A stretch of 64,000 nt of DNA from Duganella aquatilis (GTDB lineage: Bacteria; Pseudomonadota; Gammaproteobacteria; Burkholderiales; Burkholderiaceae_D): positions 884,476 to 948,475 of the forward strand of contig NZ_WKJL01000001.1 in assembly GCF_009674565.1 (NCBI RefSeq), in the 5' to 3' direction. Below, piece after piece: positions 9,593-17,874 of the stretch. How positions within the stretch are numbered: position 1 is the stretch's first letter; each line of letters starts with the position of its first letter. The notes below the pieces were generated by a model. That model was not told the DNA's origin, made no database searches, and was given only the letters and a program-made list of their open reading frames with translations. The translations under genes were made by a program, and so were the position numbers.

Positions 9593-10825
9593 ATGACCTA
9601 CGCATTTGCCAAAAATCAACCTATCGCTCCTCTGCCGGACTTTGTCACGCGGCGCATGGACCAGCATTACATCACGCGCATTGCGCAACTGCTGGGCGGT
9701 GAACACCCGCACGCCTGGCAACCGACACCGGCCGGCGCGGTGTTTTTGGCGGGTAACGACTACCTGTGCCTGGCCGGCGAGCCGGCGCTGGTGGGCGCGC
9801 AGGTGGCGGCCTTGCAGAACAGCCATGGCGAGCTGCTGATGTCGGCCGTGTATCTTCAGGAGGGCAGCGCGCAGCACCGGCTGGAACGCAAGCTGGCGCA
9901 GTTCATGGGCGCCGAGGATGGCGTGCTGGCGCAATCCGGCTGGGCGGCCAACGTCGGGCTGGTGCAGACGCTGGCCGGGCCGGGCATCCCGGTCTACCTC
10001 GACATGCAGGCGCATGCTTCGCTGTGGGAGGGCGTGCAGTCGGCCGGCGCGCTGCCGGTGTCCTTCCTGCACAACGACATGGAGCATCTGGAAAAGCAAT
10101 TGCAGCGCCACGGGCGTGGCCTGATCGTGGTCGATGCGCTGTACAGCACCAACGGCAGCCTGGCGCCGCTGACTGAACTGGTGGACATCGCCGAACGCAG
10201 CGGCTGCATGCTGATCGTCGACGAATCGCATTCGCTGGGCACGCACGGCCCGCGCGGCGCCGGGCTGGTGGCGGAACTGGGCCTGAGCGAGCGGGTGCAT
10301 TTTCGAACGGCGTCGCTGGCCAAGGCGTTTGCCGGACGGGCGGGCTTCATCAGCTGTTCCAGCTATTTCAAGGGCTACTTCCTGTCGGAGTCGCGGCCGG
10401 CGATTTTCAGTTCCTGCCTGCTGGGCCATGAACTGGCGTGATTCGACGCCGCCATCGACTTCATCGCCGCCGCCGATGACCGCCGCGCCGCGCTGCACGC
10501 CCACGCGCGCGAACTGCGCGACGACCTGAGCGCGCTGGGCTATAACGTCAGCGACGGCAGCGAGCAGATCATCGCGCTGGAACCGGGGCCGGAGCCGAAG
10601 ACGCTGGCGCTGCGCAAGCTGCTGGAGAGCCACGGCGTGTACGGCGCCATGTTTTGCGCGCCGGCCACGCCGAAGAACCGTTCGCTGGTGCGGCTGACGC
10701 TGAATTCCGGGCTGGATCGCGCGCAGCTGGCGCGCATCGTCTCCGCCTGCGACGCGGTGCGCGGCCAGGTCGACCTGGAGAACTGGTCGTCCACGCGCCG
10801 CCTGCGCAAGCTGGCGCTGGTATAA
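9593..10825 (+). pseudogene. jqsA: Alpha-hydroxyketone autoinducer synthase (CqsA/LqsA/JqsA) interrupted by an in-frame TGA
   Basis: A PLP-dependent aminotransferase-like synthase of the alpha-oxoamine synthase family, which makes the CAI-1/LAI-1-type signal from acyl-CoA and an amino acid. Start is ATG at 9593 behind AAGGAG. PLP features are present: the 210-213 segment DESH and the Schiff-base lysine K244 in TASLAKAF. Codon 283 (10439-10441) is TGA. In the same frame the sequence continues uninterrupted for 127 more codons to TAA at 10825, with the family's C-terminal motif (CAPATPKNRSLVRL). The full length would be 410 codons, typical for the family. The truncated 282-residue product lacks the C-terminal small domain and is probably inactive. 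One base change (for example TGG to TGA) explains it. A sequencing error or stop readthrough cannot be excluded. Confidence 0.85.
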
Positions 10826-10839
10826 GTTATCATGGCGGG

Positions 10840-11232
10840 ATGACTGAAGAATCCCGCACCCTGTATGAAGTAATTGGTGGCGAGCCGACCGTGCGCGACA
10901 TGGTCGACCGCTTTTATGATCTGATGGAACTCGAACCCGAGTTCCAGCTGCTGCGCTCCGTGCACGGCCCCTCGCTGGAGAACGCGCGTCAGCGCCTGTT
11001 CATGTTCCTCAGCGGCTGGATGGGCGGGCCGGACCTGTACCAGGAGGCGCACGGCCATCCGCGCCTGCGCATGCGGCACATGCCGTTCGCCATCGGCACG
11101 CAGGAGCGCGACCAGTGGCTGCGCTGCATGGCGTGGGCGATGGAGGACACCGGCATCGATACCGAACTGCGCGTGCGCCTGATGAACTCCTTCTTCCAGA
11201 CCGCCGACTGGATGCGTAACAAGCCGGATTAA
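10840..11232 (+). CDS. Truncated haemoglobin, group II (GlbO/YjbI-like)
   Basis: A 130-residue 2-on-2 globin. It carries the group II signature around the proximal histidine (LRMRHMPF, with the F8 His) and the conserved Trp of helix G (ERDQWLRCM). The start ATG at 10840 follows the jqsA frame by 14 bp. Group II truncated globins bind oxygen, NO or related ligands and act in detoxification or redox chemistry in the cytosol. It is probably co-transcribed with rmuC 4 bp downstream. Placement behind the FNR-linked jqsA promoter region may be meaningful but is only suggestive. Confidence 0.92.
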   Translation: MTEESRTLYEVIGGEPTVRDMVDRFYDLMELEPEFQLLRSVHGPSLENARQRLFMFLSGWMGGPDLYQEAHGHPRLRMRHMPFAIGTQERDQWLRCMAWAMEDTGIDTELRVRLMNSFFQTADWMRNKPD

Positions 11233-11236
11233 TCTC

Positions 11237-12514
11237 ATGACCCAGACCGAGTTCTTCATCCTGCTGGCGGCGCTGGCCGTCGTCATCGCGCTGCAAGTGA
11301 TGGCGCTGTTGCGCAGCCGTGCCGGCGCCGTGGCGCCGTCCGCCGATCTCGCGGAACGCATCGAGCGTGTCGAACGCGAAGTGCGCATGCAGCTGCAAAC
11401 CACCGCGCAGACCAGCAACGCCGCCACGGTGCAGCAGTTTGAAGCGATGCGCCGCCAGCTGGAAGCGCAAGGCCTGGTCGGCCGCAACGAGCAGGCGCGC
11501 AGCCTGAAGCTGTTTGCCGACAGCATGAACCAGCGCATGGAAGAAATTCGCGGCACGCTGGAACTGAAGATCAAGGATCTGCAGGCCGACAACGGCGCGC
11601 GCCTGGAAGAGATGCGCAAGACGGTCGACGAAAAACTGCACGCCACGCTGGAGACGCGCCTGACCGCCTCGTTCCAGCAGGTGTCCGAACGGCTGGAGCG
11701 CGTGCACCACGGCCTGGGCGAGATGCAGCAGCTGGCGCTGGGCGTCGGCGACTTGAAGCGCGTGCTGACCAACGTGAAAACGCGCGGCACCTGGGGCGAG
11801 GTGCAGCTGGAAATGCTGCTGGAGCAGGTGTTGACGCCGGACCAGTATGCGAAGAATGTCGAAACCATCCTCGGCAGCGGCGCGCGCGTGGAATTCGCGC
11901 TGAAGCTGCCGGGGCAGGGCGACAACGGCACGCAGGTCTGGATGCCGATCGACGCCAAGTTTCCGAAAGAGCAATACGAACGCCTGCTGGAAGCGGCCGA
12001 TAATGCCGATGCCGAAGGCGTGACGCTGGCCGGCCGCGAGCTGGAACGCGCGGTGCGCCTCGAAGCCAGGACCATCTCCGAGAAATACGTCTCGCCGCCG
12101 CACACCACCGACTTCGCCATCCTGTTCCTGCCGACCGAAGGTCTGTACGCCGAAGTGATGCGCCGTCCCGGCCTGGCCGACGAGCTGCAACGCGTGCACC
12201 GCATCAGCATCGCCGGCCCGTCGACGCTGACGGCGCTGCTCAACAGCCTGCAAATGGGCTTCCGCACGCTGGCGCTGGAAAAACGCTCGTCGGAAGTGTG
12301 GCAGGTGCTGGGCGCGGTGAAGACCGAGTTCTCCAAATTCGGCGACGTGCTGGCCGCGACCAAGCTAACATTGGAACGCGCCGCCAAAAATATCGAATCG
12401 GCCGAAACGCGCAGCCGCGTCATGGCGCGCAAGCTCAAGACCGTGGAAGCCTTGCCCAGCGAGCAGGCGCAATTGCTGATGGGCGCGGATTTGGACAGGA
12501 ACGATCCGGATTAA
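11237..12514 (+). CDS. rmuC: DNA recombination protein RmuC
   Basis: A 425-residue protein with an N-terminal membrane anchor (residues about 4-22). A long coiled-coil region (about 40-160) rich in Arg, Glu and Gln follows. Then comes the conserved RmuC nuclease-like domain, with the [14 protein letters not shown] and [15 protein letters not shown] motifs in the PD-(D/E)XK style. RmuC limits inversions at short inverted repeats in E. coli. Start is ATG at 11237, 4 bp after the globin stop. Family assignment is secure from the conserved core; the biochemical activity is inferred from the family. Confidence 0.95.
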   Translation: MTQTEFFILLAALAVVIALQVMALLRSRAGAVAPSADLAERIERVEREVRMQLQTTAQTSNAATVQQFEAMRRQLEAQGLVGRNEQARSLKLFADSMNQRMEEIRGTLELKIKDLQADNGARLEEMRKTVDEKLHATLETRLTASFQQVSERLERVHHGLGEMQQLALGVGDLKRVLTNVKTRGTWGEVQLEMLLEQVLTPDQYAKNVETILGSGARVEFALKLPGQGDNGTQVWMPIDAKFPKEQYERLLEAADNADAEGVTLAGRELERAVRLEARTISEKYVSPPHTTDFAILFLPTEGLYAEVMRRPGLADELQRVHRISIAGPSTLTALLNSLQMGFRTLALEKRSSEVWQVLGAVKTEFSKFGDVLAATKLTLERAAKNIESAETRSRVMARKLKTVEALPSEQAQLLMGADLDRNDPD

Positions 12515-12527
12515 AGAAGGAGCCGCC

Positions 12528-14477
12528 ATGCCAGCTCGCACGCTTGATTTTTCCTCGCTCGGCATGCCGGCCGTGCAACGCAACAAGGTGGTGAGCGCGG
12601 CCGACGCGGTCAGCCTGATACGCGACGGCGACACCATCGCCACCGGCGGTTTTGTTGGCGTCGGCTTCGCGGAAAACATCGCGGTGGCGCTGGAGCGGCG
12701 CTTCCTGGCCGACGCCGCGCCGCGCGACCTGACGCTGCTCTATGCCGCCGGACAGGGCGACGGCAAGGATCGCGGCCTGAATCACTTCGGCCATGAAGGG
12801 CTGCTGAAGCGCATCGTCGGCGGCCACTGGAGCCTGGTGCCCAAGCTGCAGCAGTTGGCGATGCAGGGCAAGGTGGAAGCCTACAACCTGCCGCAAGGCG
12901 TCATCAGCCAGCTGTTCCGCGACACCGCCGCCGGCAAGCCTGGCCTGTTGACGCACGTCGGCCTCGGCACCTTTGTCGACCCGCGCCACGGCGGCGGCAA
13001 GATCAACGCGCGCACCACCGAGGAACTGGTGGAAGTGGTCACGCTGGGCGGCAAGGAACACCTGTTCTACAAGGCGCAGCCGGTGCACGTGGGGATCATA
13101 CGCGGCACCACGGCCGACGCCAACGGCAACATCACCATGGAACGCGAGGCGCTGACGCTGGAAGCGCTGGCGATCGCCATGGCCGCGCACAACTCCGGCG
13201 GCATCGTCATCGTGCAGGTGGAGCGCATCGCCGAGCGCGGCACGCTCAATCCGCGCCAGGTCAAGATTCCCGGCATCCTGGTCGACTGCGTGGTGGTAGC
13301 GGAAAAACCCGAGTACCACATGCAGACCTTCGCCGAACCATATAGCGCGGCGTTTGCCGGCGAACTGCGCATGCCGCTGTCGGCGGTGGCGCCAATGCCG
13401 CTGTCGGAGCGCAAGGTGATCGCGCGCCGCGCGCTGATGGAGCTGCGGCCGAACAACGTGGTCAATCTCGGCATCGGCATGCCGGAAGGCGTGGCGGCGG
13501 TGGCGGCGGAGGAAAAGCTGCTTGATCTCGTCACGCTGACGGCGGAGCCGGGCGTCATCGGCGGCATGCCGGCGGCGGGCCTGAACTTCGGCGCCGCCAC
13601 CAATGCGGACGCGATCATCGACCAGCCTTACCAGTTCGATTTCTACGACGGCGGCGGACTGGATGTGGCGATCCTCGGGCTGGCGCAGGCGGACCGGCAC
13701 GGCAACCTGAACGTCAGCAAATTCGGCAGCAAGCTGGCTGGCGCGGGCGGCTTCATCAACATCAGCCAGAACGCGCGCAAGGTGGTGTTTGTCGGCACCT
13801 TCATGGCCGACAAGGGCGCGACACGGAAGTTCATCAACGAAGTCGAGCACCGCACCTACAGCGGCGAGTACGCCGCGCGGCGCGGGCAGGAGGCGCTGTT
13901 CGTCACCGAGCGCTGCGTGTTCCGGCTGGTGCTGGACGGCGGCATGTCCGGTCTGGAGCTGGTGGAAATCGCGCCGGGCATCGACGCCGAGCGCGACATC
14001 TTCGCCCACATGGATTTCCGGCCGCTGGTCAGCCCGCAACTGAAGCTGATGGATGCGCGCCTGTTCGCGCCGCTGGCGATGAACTGGCGCGCCGATTTCC
14101 TGGCGCTGCCGCTGGCGCAGCGGCTGGTCTATGACGCGCAGCAGGAACTGTTCTTCGTCAATTTCGAAGGTTTCGAAGTGGGCGACGCGGCCACCATTGC
14201 CGCCATCTGCGCCATGGTGGCGGAGTTGCTTGGCCCGCTCGGCCGCAAGGTGCCGGCGGTGATCAACTACGACAATTTCTCCATCGCGCCGGACCTGATG
14301 GACGACTACGTGGCGGCGGTGAACGATCTGGCGGAGCGCTACTACAGCAAGGTGACGCGCTACGCCCACAGCACCTTCATGCGCGCCAGCCTGGGAAGGG
14401 CATTCCGCCGCATCGAGAAGGATGCCGCCGTGTTCGCCAATTCCGCCGAGGCACTGCTGCGGTTGCGGGAGCCTTGA
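12528..14477 (+). CDS. Class I acyl-CoA transferase with C-terminal extension
   Basis: A 649-residue fused alpha/beta class I CoA-transferase (YdiF/propionate CoA-transferase type). The N-terminal half carries the [10 protein letters not shown] glycine loop. The C-terminal catalytic half has the nucleophilic Glu-340 in TAEPGVIGG and the [13 protein letters not shown] segment. Start is ATG at 12528 with AAGGAG upstream. YdiF-like enzymes are about 530 residues long; this one has roughly 140 further residues after MDFRPLVSP, containing an alternating hydrophobic segment ([11 protein letters not shown]) of unknown role. The expected reaction is transfer of CoA between short-chain carboxylates, for example acetate or 3-ketoacids. 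The divergence in length suggests a distinct substrate. It ends 66 bp before a DeoR regulator. Confidence 0.9.
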   Translation: MPARTLDFSSLGMPAVQRNKVVSAADAVSLIRDGDTIATGGFVGVGFAENIAVALERRFLADAAPRDLTLLYAAGQGDGKDRGLNHFGHEGLLKRIVGGHWSLVPKLQQLAMQGKVEAYNLPQGVISQLFRDTAAGKPGLLTHVGLGTFVDPRHGGGKINARTTEELVEVVTLGGKEHLFYKAQPVHVGIIRGTTADANGNITMEREALTLEALAIAMAAHNSGGIVIVQVERIAERGTLNPRQVKIPGILVDCVVVAEKPEYHMQTFAEPYSAAFAGELRMPLSAVAPMPLSERKVIARRALMELRPNNVVNLGIGMPEGVAAVAAEEKLLDLVTLTAEPGVIGGMPAAGLNFGAATNADAIIDQPYQFDFYDGGGLDVAILGLAQADRHGNLNVSKFGSKLAGAGGFINISQNARKVVFVGTFMADKGATRKFINEVEHRTYSGEYAARRGQEALFVTERCVFRLVLDGGMSGLELVEIAPGIDAERDIFAHMDFRPLVSPQLKLMDARLFAPLAMNWRADFLALPLAQRLVYDAQQELFFVNFEGFEVGDAATIAAICAMVAELLGPLGRKVPAVINYDNFSIAPDLMDDYVAAVNDLAERYYSKVTRYAHSTFMRASLGRAFRRIEKDAAVFANSAEALLRLREP

Positions 14478-14507
14478 TCCTCATTTGTGCGTATTTGTGC
14501 GTGTTTG

Positions 14508-14546
14508 TTTACATTTTGGCCGTAGCCATGTACACTTTCGTACATG
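14508..14546 (+). promoter_or_regulatory. Putative promoter and palindromic operator over the deoR-type start codon
   Basis: TTTACA (14508-14513), a 17-bp spacer and TACACT (14531-14536) form a plausible sigma-70 promoter. A perfect inverted repeat, CATGTAC-N6-GTACATG (14527-14546), covers the -10 region and the ATG of the regulator gene. There is no ribosome site, so the transcript may be leaderless and autoregulated. Confidence 0.45.
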
Positions 14547-15323
14547 AAAAAAGAACCTCTCCTGCTGCCCGAGCGGCACGCATTGATATTGCAACAACTG
14601 AACACCGAGGGCCGGGTGCTGGCCGCCGTGCTGGCGCGCGAACTGGACGTGACCGAAGACACCATTCGTCGCGACCTGCGCGACCTGGCTGCCGCCGGCT
14701 TGTGCCAGAAGGTCTATGGCGGCGCGGTGCGCATGCCGGCCGCGCCGGAAGGCGGCACGCTGACCCAGCGCATGGAGCGCCAGCAGTCCGATAAATCGCG
14801 CCTGGCCGCTGCCGCCGCCACGCTGATCCAGCCGGGCGCCGTGATCTTCATCGACGCCGGTTCCAGCAACCTGGCCATCGCCGAAGCGCTGCCGCCGGTG
14901 ACGCTGACGGTGCTGACCAACGCGCCATCGATCGCCGCGCGTCTGCTGGACAAACCGAACGTCGACCTGATCATGATCGGTGGCCGCATCAAGCAAAGCC
15001 TGGGCGGCAGCGTGGGTGCGACCGCGCTGCGCGAGGTGGAGCTGATTCACCCGGACCTGTACTTCATCGGCGCCTGCGGCGTCGACCTCGACGCCGGCGT
15101 CACCGCTGTCGATTACGAAGAAGCCGAATTCAAACGCCGACTGGCCGCGCAAAGCAAGGCCACCGCCGTTGTCGCCACCGGCGCCAAGCTGGGCGCCGTG
15201 GCTTCCTACCGCGTGCTGCCGCTGTCCCAACTGACCCACCTGATCGTCGAAGCGGATGCGGCCGAGGCGCTGGCCGCCGACTACGCCGCCGCCGGCGTCA
15301 ACCTGCTGCGCGCTGGCGCATGA
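14544..15323 (+). CDS. DeoR family transcriptional regulator
   Basis: A 259-residue DeoR-type repressor. The N-terminal winged helix-turn-helix (about residues 8-60) contains the family signature VTEDTIRRDLRDLAAAGL-like stretch followed by the KVYGGA wing. The C-terminal sugar-phosphate-sensing DeoRC domain (about 78-235) contains IFIDAGSSN and TNAPSIA. An in-frame TAG at 14523-14525 leaves ATG 14544 as the only upstream start. DeoR proteins usually sense phosphorylated sugars and repress a neighbouring operon; here the 4-bp overlap with the MFS gene points to joint expression and perhaps control of that transporter. Ligand unknown. Confidence 0.92.
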   Translation: MKKEPLLLPERHALILQQLNTEGRVLAAVLARELDVTEDTIRRDLRDLAAAGLCQKVYGGAVRMPAAPEGGTLTQRMERQQSDKSRLAAAAATLIQPGAVIFIDAGSSNLAIAEALPPVTLTVLTNAPSIAARLLDKPNVDLIMIGGRIKQSLGGSVGATALREVELIHPDLYFIGACGVDLDAGVTAVDYEEAEFKRRLAAQSKATAVVATGAKLGAVASYRVLPLSQLTHLIVEADAAEALAADYAAAGVNLLRAGA

Positions 15324-16483
15324 ATCCCATGAAAACCACTGATCTGAAGCACCGCGTTTCGACGCGCCTGGCATTCCTCGCGGCCGGCATGGCCATGTCT
15401 TCGTGGGCGCCGCTGGTGCCGTATGCGCAGGCGCGCACCGGCGTGGAGGCCGCGCAACTGGGCCTGCTGCTGCTGTGCCTTGGCATCGGCTCGCTGCTGG
15501 CGATGCCGGTGACCGGCGTGCTGGCGGCGCGCTTCGGCTGCCGCCGCGTGATCCTCTGCTCCGGACTTGGCTGCTGCCTGGTGTTCCCGTTTCTCGCCAT
15601 TGCACCAAGCGCGCCCTTGCTGGCATTGACGTTGTTCCTGTTCGGCGCCACCATCGGCACGCTGGATGTGTCGATGAATGTGCAAGCGGTGATCGTCGAG
15701 AAGGATTACGGCGGTGCGCTGATGTCCGGCTTCCACGGTATGTTCAGCGTGGGCGGCATCGCCGGCGCCGGTTCGATGAGCGCCATGCTGTGGCTGGGCA
15801 TGGACATTGTCAGCGCCTCGGTGGCGATGACGCTTGCGGTGGCGCTGGTGCTGTTGGCCGCCGGCCCGAACCTGCTGCGCGAAGCGCCGGCGGCGGAGCG
15901 CGACGCGCCATTGCTGGTGATGCCGCGTGGCGCCGTGGTGCTGATCGGCGTGCTGTGCATGTTCGTGTTCCTGGCCGAAGGCGCGGTGCTCGACTGGAGC
16001 GCGGTACTGCTGACCCACGGCGGCCTGAGCGGCGCACAGGGCGGCCTTGGTTACGCGGCGTTTGCGGTGGCGATGACCATCGGCCGCTTGAACGGCGACA
16101 AGATCGTGCAGCGCTGGGGCGGCAAACGCATCCTGATGCTGGGTGGGCTGGCGTCGGCGGCAGGCTTCTTCATCGTGGTGCTGGCGCCGTCGGCGTGGCT
16201 GGCGCTGCCGGGCTTTGTGCTGATCGGCTGCGGCGCGTCGAACATCGTGCCGGTGCTGTTCACGGCTGCCGGCGCCCAGCGGGACATGCCGGCCGGGCTG
16301 GCGGTCAGCGCCATCTCGACCATCGGCTATGCGGGCATTCTGGCGGGGCCGGGACTGATCGGCTTCGTGGCGCACGCCGTGGGTTTGCAGTGGGCCTTTG
16401 CGGCGCTGGCGTGCGGCATGCTGGCGGTGGCGTTCAGCGGCTCGTCAAGCGTTCCAGCCGCAGGCGGTGACGTTCGTCCGTGA
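15320..16483 (+). CDS. MFS transporter (YbjJ-like)
   Basis: A 387-residue major facilitator with about twelve hydrophobic helices. The loop signature after helix 2 (LAARFGCRRVI) and the motif GTLDVSMNVQAV in helix 4 are characteristic of the YbjJ/FucP-like subgroup. The start ATG overlaps the regulator's stop (ATGA), so the two are coupled. The 3' end overlaps convergent fetB by 50 bp. The substrate is unknown; pairing with a sugar-type DeoR regulator suggests a sugar or sugar derivative. Confidence 0.88.
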   Translation: MNPMKTTDLKHRVSTRLAFLAAGMAMSSWAPLVPYAQARTGVEAAQLGLLLLCLGIGSLLAMPVTGVLAARFGCRRVILCSGLGCCLVFPFLAIAPSAPLLALTLFLFGATIGTLDVSMNVQAVIVEKDYGGALMSGFHGMFSVGGIAGAGSMSAMLWLGMDIVSASVAMTLAVALVLLAAGPNLLREAPAAERDAPLLVMPRGAVVLIGVLCMFVFLAEGAVLDWSAVLLTHGGLSGAQGGLGYAAFAVAMTIGRLNGDKIVQRWGGKRILMLGGLASAAGFFIVVLAPSAWLALPGFVLIGCGASNIVPVLFTAAGAQRDMPAGLAVSAISTIGYAGILAGPGLIGFVAHAVGLQWAFAALACGMLAVAFSGSSSVPAAGGDVRP

Positions 16484-17240
16484 TGCTGCGCGCGGCCAGG
16501 TAGACGGCCAGCGTGACCGAGATGCCGCTGCCGCCGGCCAGCAGGAACATCAGCAGGATCTGGTAGCGCACCGCGTCCATCGGGTCCATGCCGGCGAGGA
16601 TCTGGCCGGTCATGATGCCGGGCAGGGTGATGATGCCGGCCGCCGACATCTGGTTGATGATCGGAATCAGGCCCTTGCGCACCGATTCGCGGATCAACGG
16701 CGCCAGCGCCTCGTTGCGGGTGGCGCCCAGCACCAGCTGCGCTTCGATGGCGGCGCGGGAGTTGACCACGCCGCCGTAGAAGGTGTCCAGTCCCAGGCTG
16801 GCGGAGTTCAGCACGTTCCCCAGCACGATGCCGATCAGCGGCACCGCGTACTGCGGCTCGTACCACGGCGTTGGATGCAGCACCGTCAGCAGCGCCAGCA
16901 CCACGGTGGCGATGCTGGACAGGCCGACGCTGACGGTGGCCAGCCACACGCCGGGCCAGCCCATCAAGCCGTGTGAAGGCCGCATCGCCACTTCGCGCGC
17001 GGCGGCGATAATCATCAGCAGGGCTACCGCCAGCGTGGCGGCGGGCGAGGCCAGCGCGAACACCCAGCGCAGCACCAGGCCGACCAGCAGCAGCTGCACC
17101 ACCATGCGCACGGCGGACCACAGCATCATGCGCTGCATGCGCAAGCCCAGATAGGCCGAGATGCCGGCGTTCAGCACCACCAGCGAGGAAGCGATGGCCA
17201 GGTCGATGGCGCCCGGCTGTATCGGCATCATGCCGCTCAT
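16434..17240 (-). CDS. fetB: Iron export ABC transporter permease FetB
   Basis: A 268-residue UPF0014 (YbbM/FetB) permease with about seven hydrophobic helices. It has the conserved family block PLIGIVLGNVLNSASLGLD and the ATRNEALAPLIRESVRKGLIP coupling segment. Its start overlaps the fetA stop by ATGA, so the two are one translational unit. In E. coli FetAB exports iron and improves resistance to peroxide stress; acting in the inner membrane is expected here too. It closes a minus-strand operon that begins with moaA. Confidence 0.93.
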   Translation of the reverse strand: MSGMMPIQPGAIDLAIASSLVVLNAGISAYLGLRMQRMMLWSAVRMVVQLLLVGLVLRWVFALASPAATLAVALLMIIAAAREVAMRPSHGLMGWPGVWLATVSVGLSSIATVVLALLTVLHPTPWYEPQYAVPLIGIVLGNVLNSASLGLDTFYGGVVNSRAAIEAQLVLGATRNEALAPLIRESVRKGLIPIINQMSAAGIITLPGIMTGQILAGMDPMDAVRYQILLMFLLAGGSGISVTLAVYLAARSITDERHRLRLERLTSR

Positions 17241-17869
17241 GGCGTATCCTCGTGCAGCTGGCGCTCGCGCATGGTCATGTGACGGTGGCCCAGCGTTTGC
17301 GCCTGCTGCGCCGAGTGGGTGACCAGGATGACGGACAGGCCGCTGGCCACCTCCTTGCGCAGCAGCGTTTCGGTGGCGGCGACGGCTTCCGGGTCCAGCG
17401 CGGCGGTGGGTTCGTCGAGCAGCAGCACCTTGGGATTGCAGGCCAGCGAACGTATCAGCGCCATGCGCTGGCGTTCGCCGGTGGAGAGGCGGCTAACCTC
17501 ATGTTCCAGCAAGGCCGGCGACAGGTTCAGTTGCGGCAGCAGTTCCTGCATGCGCGGGATCTGGCCCGGCTTGAAATGCGCGCCGGCGGTGGGCAGCCAC
17601 CATGCCGGTTCGGCCGGCTGGTACACCACCTGCGAACGCCACACGGGCGCGCCGATGCCGGAGCGTGGAGCGCCGTCCAGCAGGATCTCGCCGGTGTTGG
17701 GATCGAGGTCGCACAGCATGCGCAGCAGCAGGCTTTTGCCGGCGCCGGAAGGACCGGCGATGCTGATGCATTCGCCGGCCGCCAGGTCGAATGTGTACGG
17801 GCCGGCGATCGGCGATTGCAGGTTGCGGACTTGGAGGCGCGGAGCTGGCGATTGGGCTGGCGTCTGCAT
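17237..17869 (-). CDS. fetA: Iron export ABC transporter ATP-binding protein FetA
   Basis: A 210-residue ATPase with Walker A GPSGAGKS (about residues 36-43), a signature sequence LSTGERQRMALIRSL and Walker B VLLLDEPTAALD followed by the H-loop VTHS. Start is ATG at 17869 (MQTPAQSPAP), 5 bp after the mobA-moeA stop. Upstream in-frame extensions would run into that gene. It is paired with FetB and energises iron export. Close spacing to molybdenum-cofactor genes suggests one transcript. Confidence 0.92.
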   Translation of the reverse strand: MQTPAQSPAPRLQVRNLQSPIAGPYTFDLAAGECISIAGPSGAGKSLLLRMLCDLDPNTGEILLDGAPRSGIGAPVWRSQVVYQPAEPAWWLPTAGAHFKPGQIPRMQELLPQLNLSPALLEHEVSRLSTGERQRMALIRSLACNPKVLLLDEPTAALDPEAVAATETLLRKEVASGLSVILVTHSAQQAQTLGHRHMTMRERQLHEDTP

Positions 17870-17874
17870 GGCGC

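Noticed and set aside
10540..12438. Minus-strand Ser/Arg-rich frame opposite the jqsA end, globin and rmuC
   Set aside because: It spans three real plus-strand genes and has no recognisable motif or ribosome site.
12435..14369. Long minus-strand open frame opposite the CoA-transferase
   Set aside because: Its translation is His/Arg/Gln-rich without motifs. The plus-strand frame has the catalytic Glu and a proper ribosome site.
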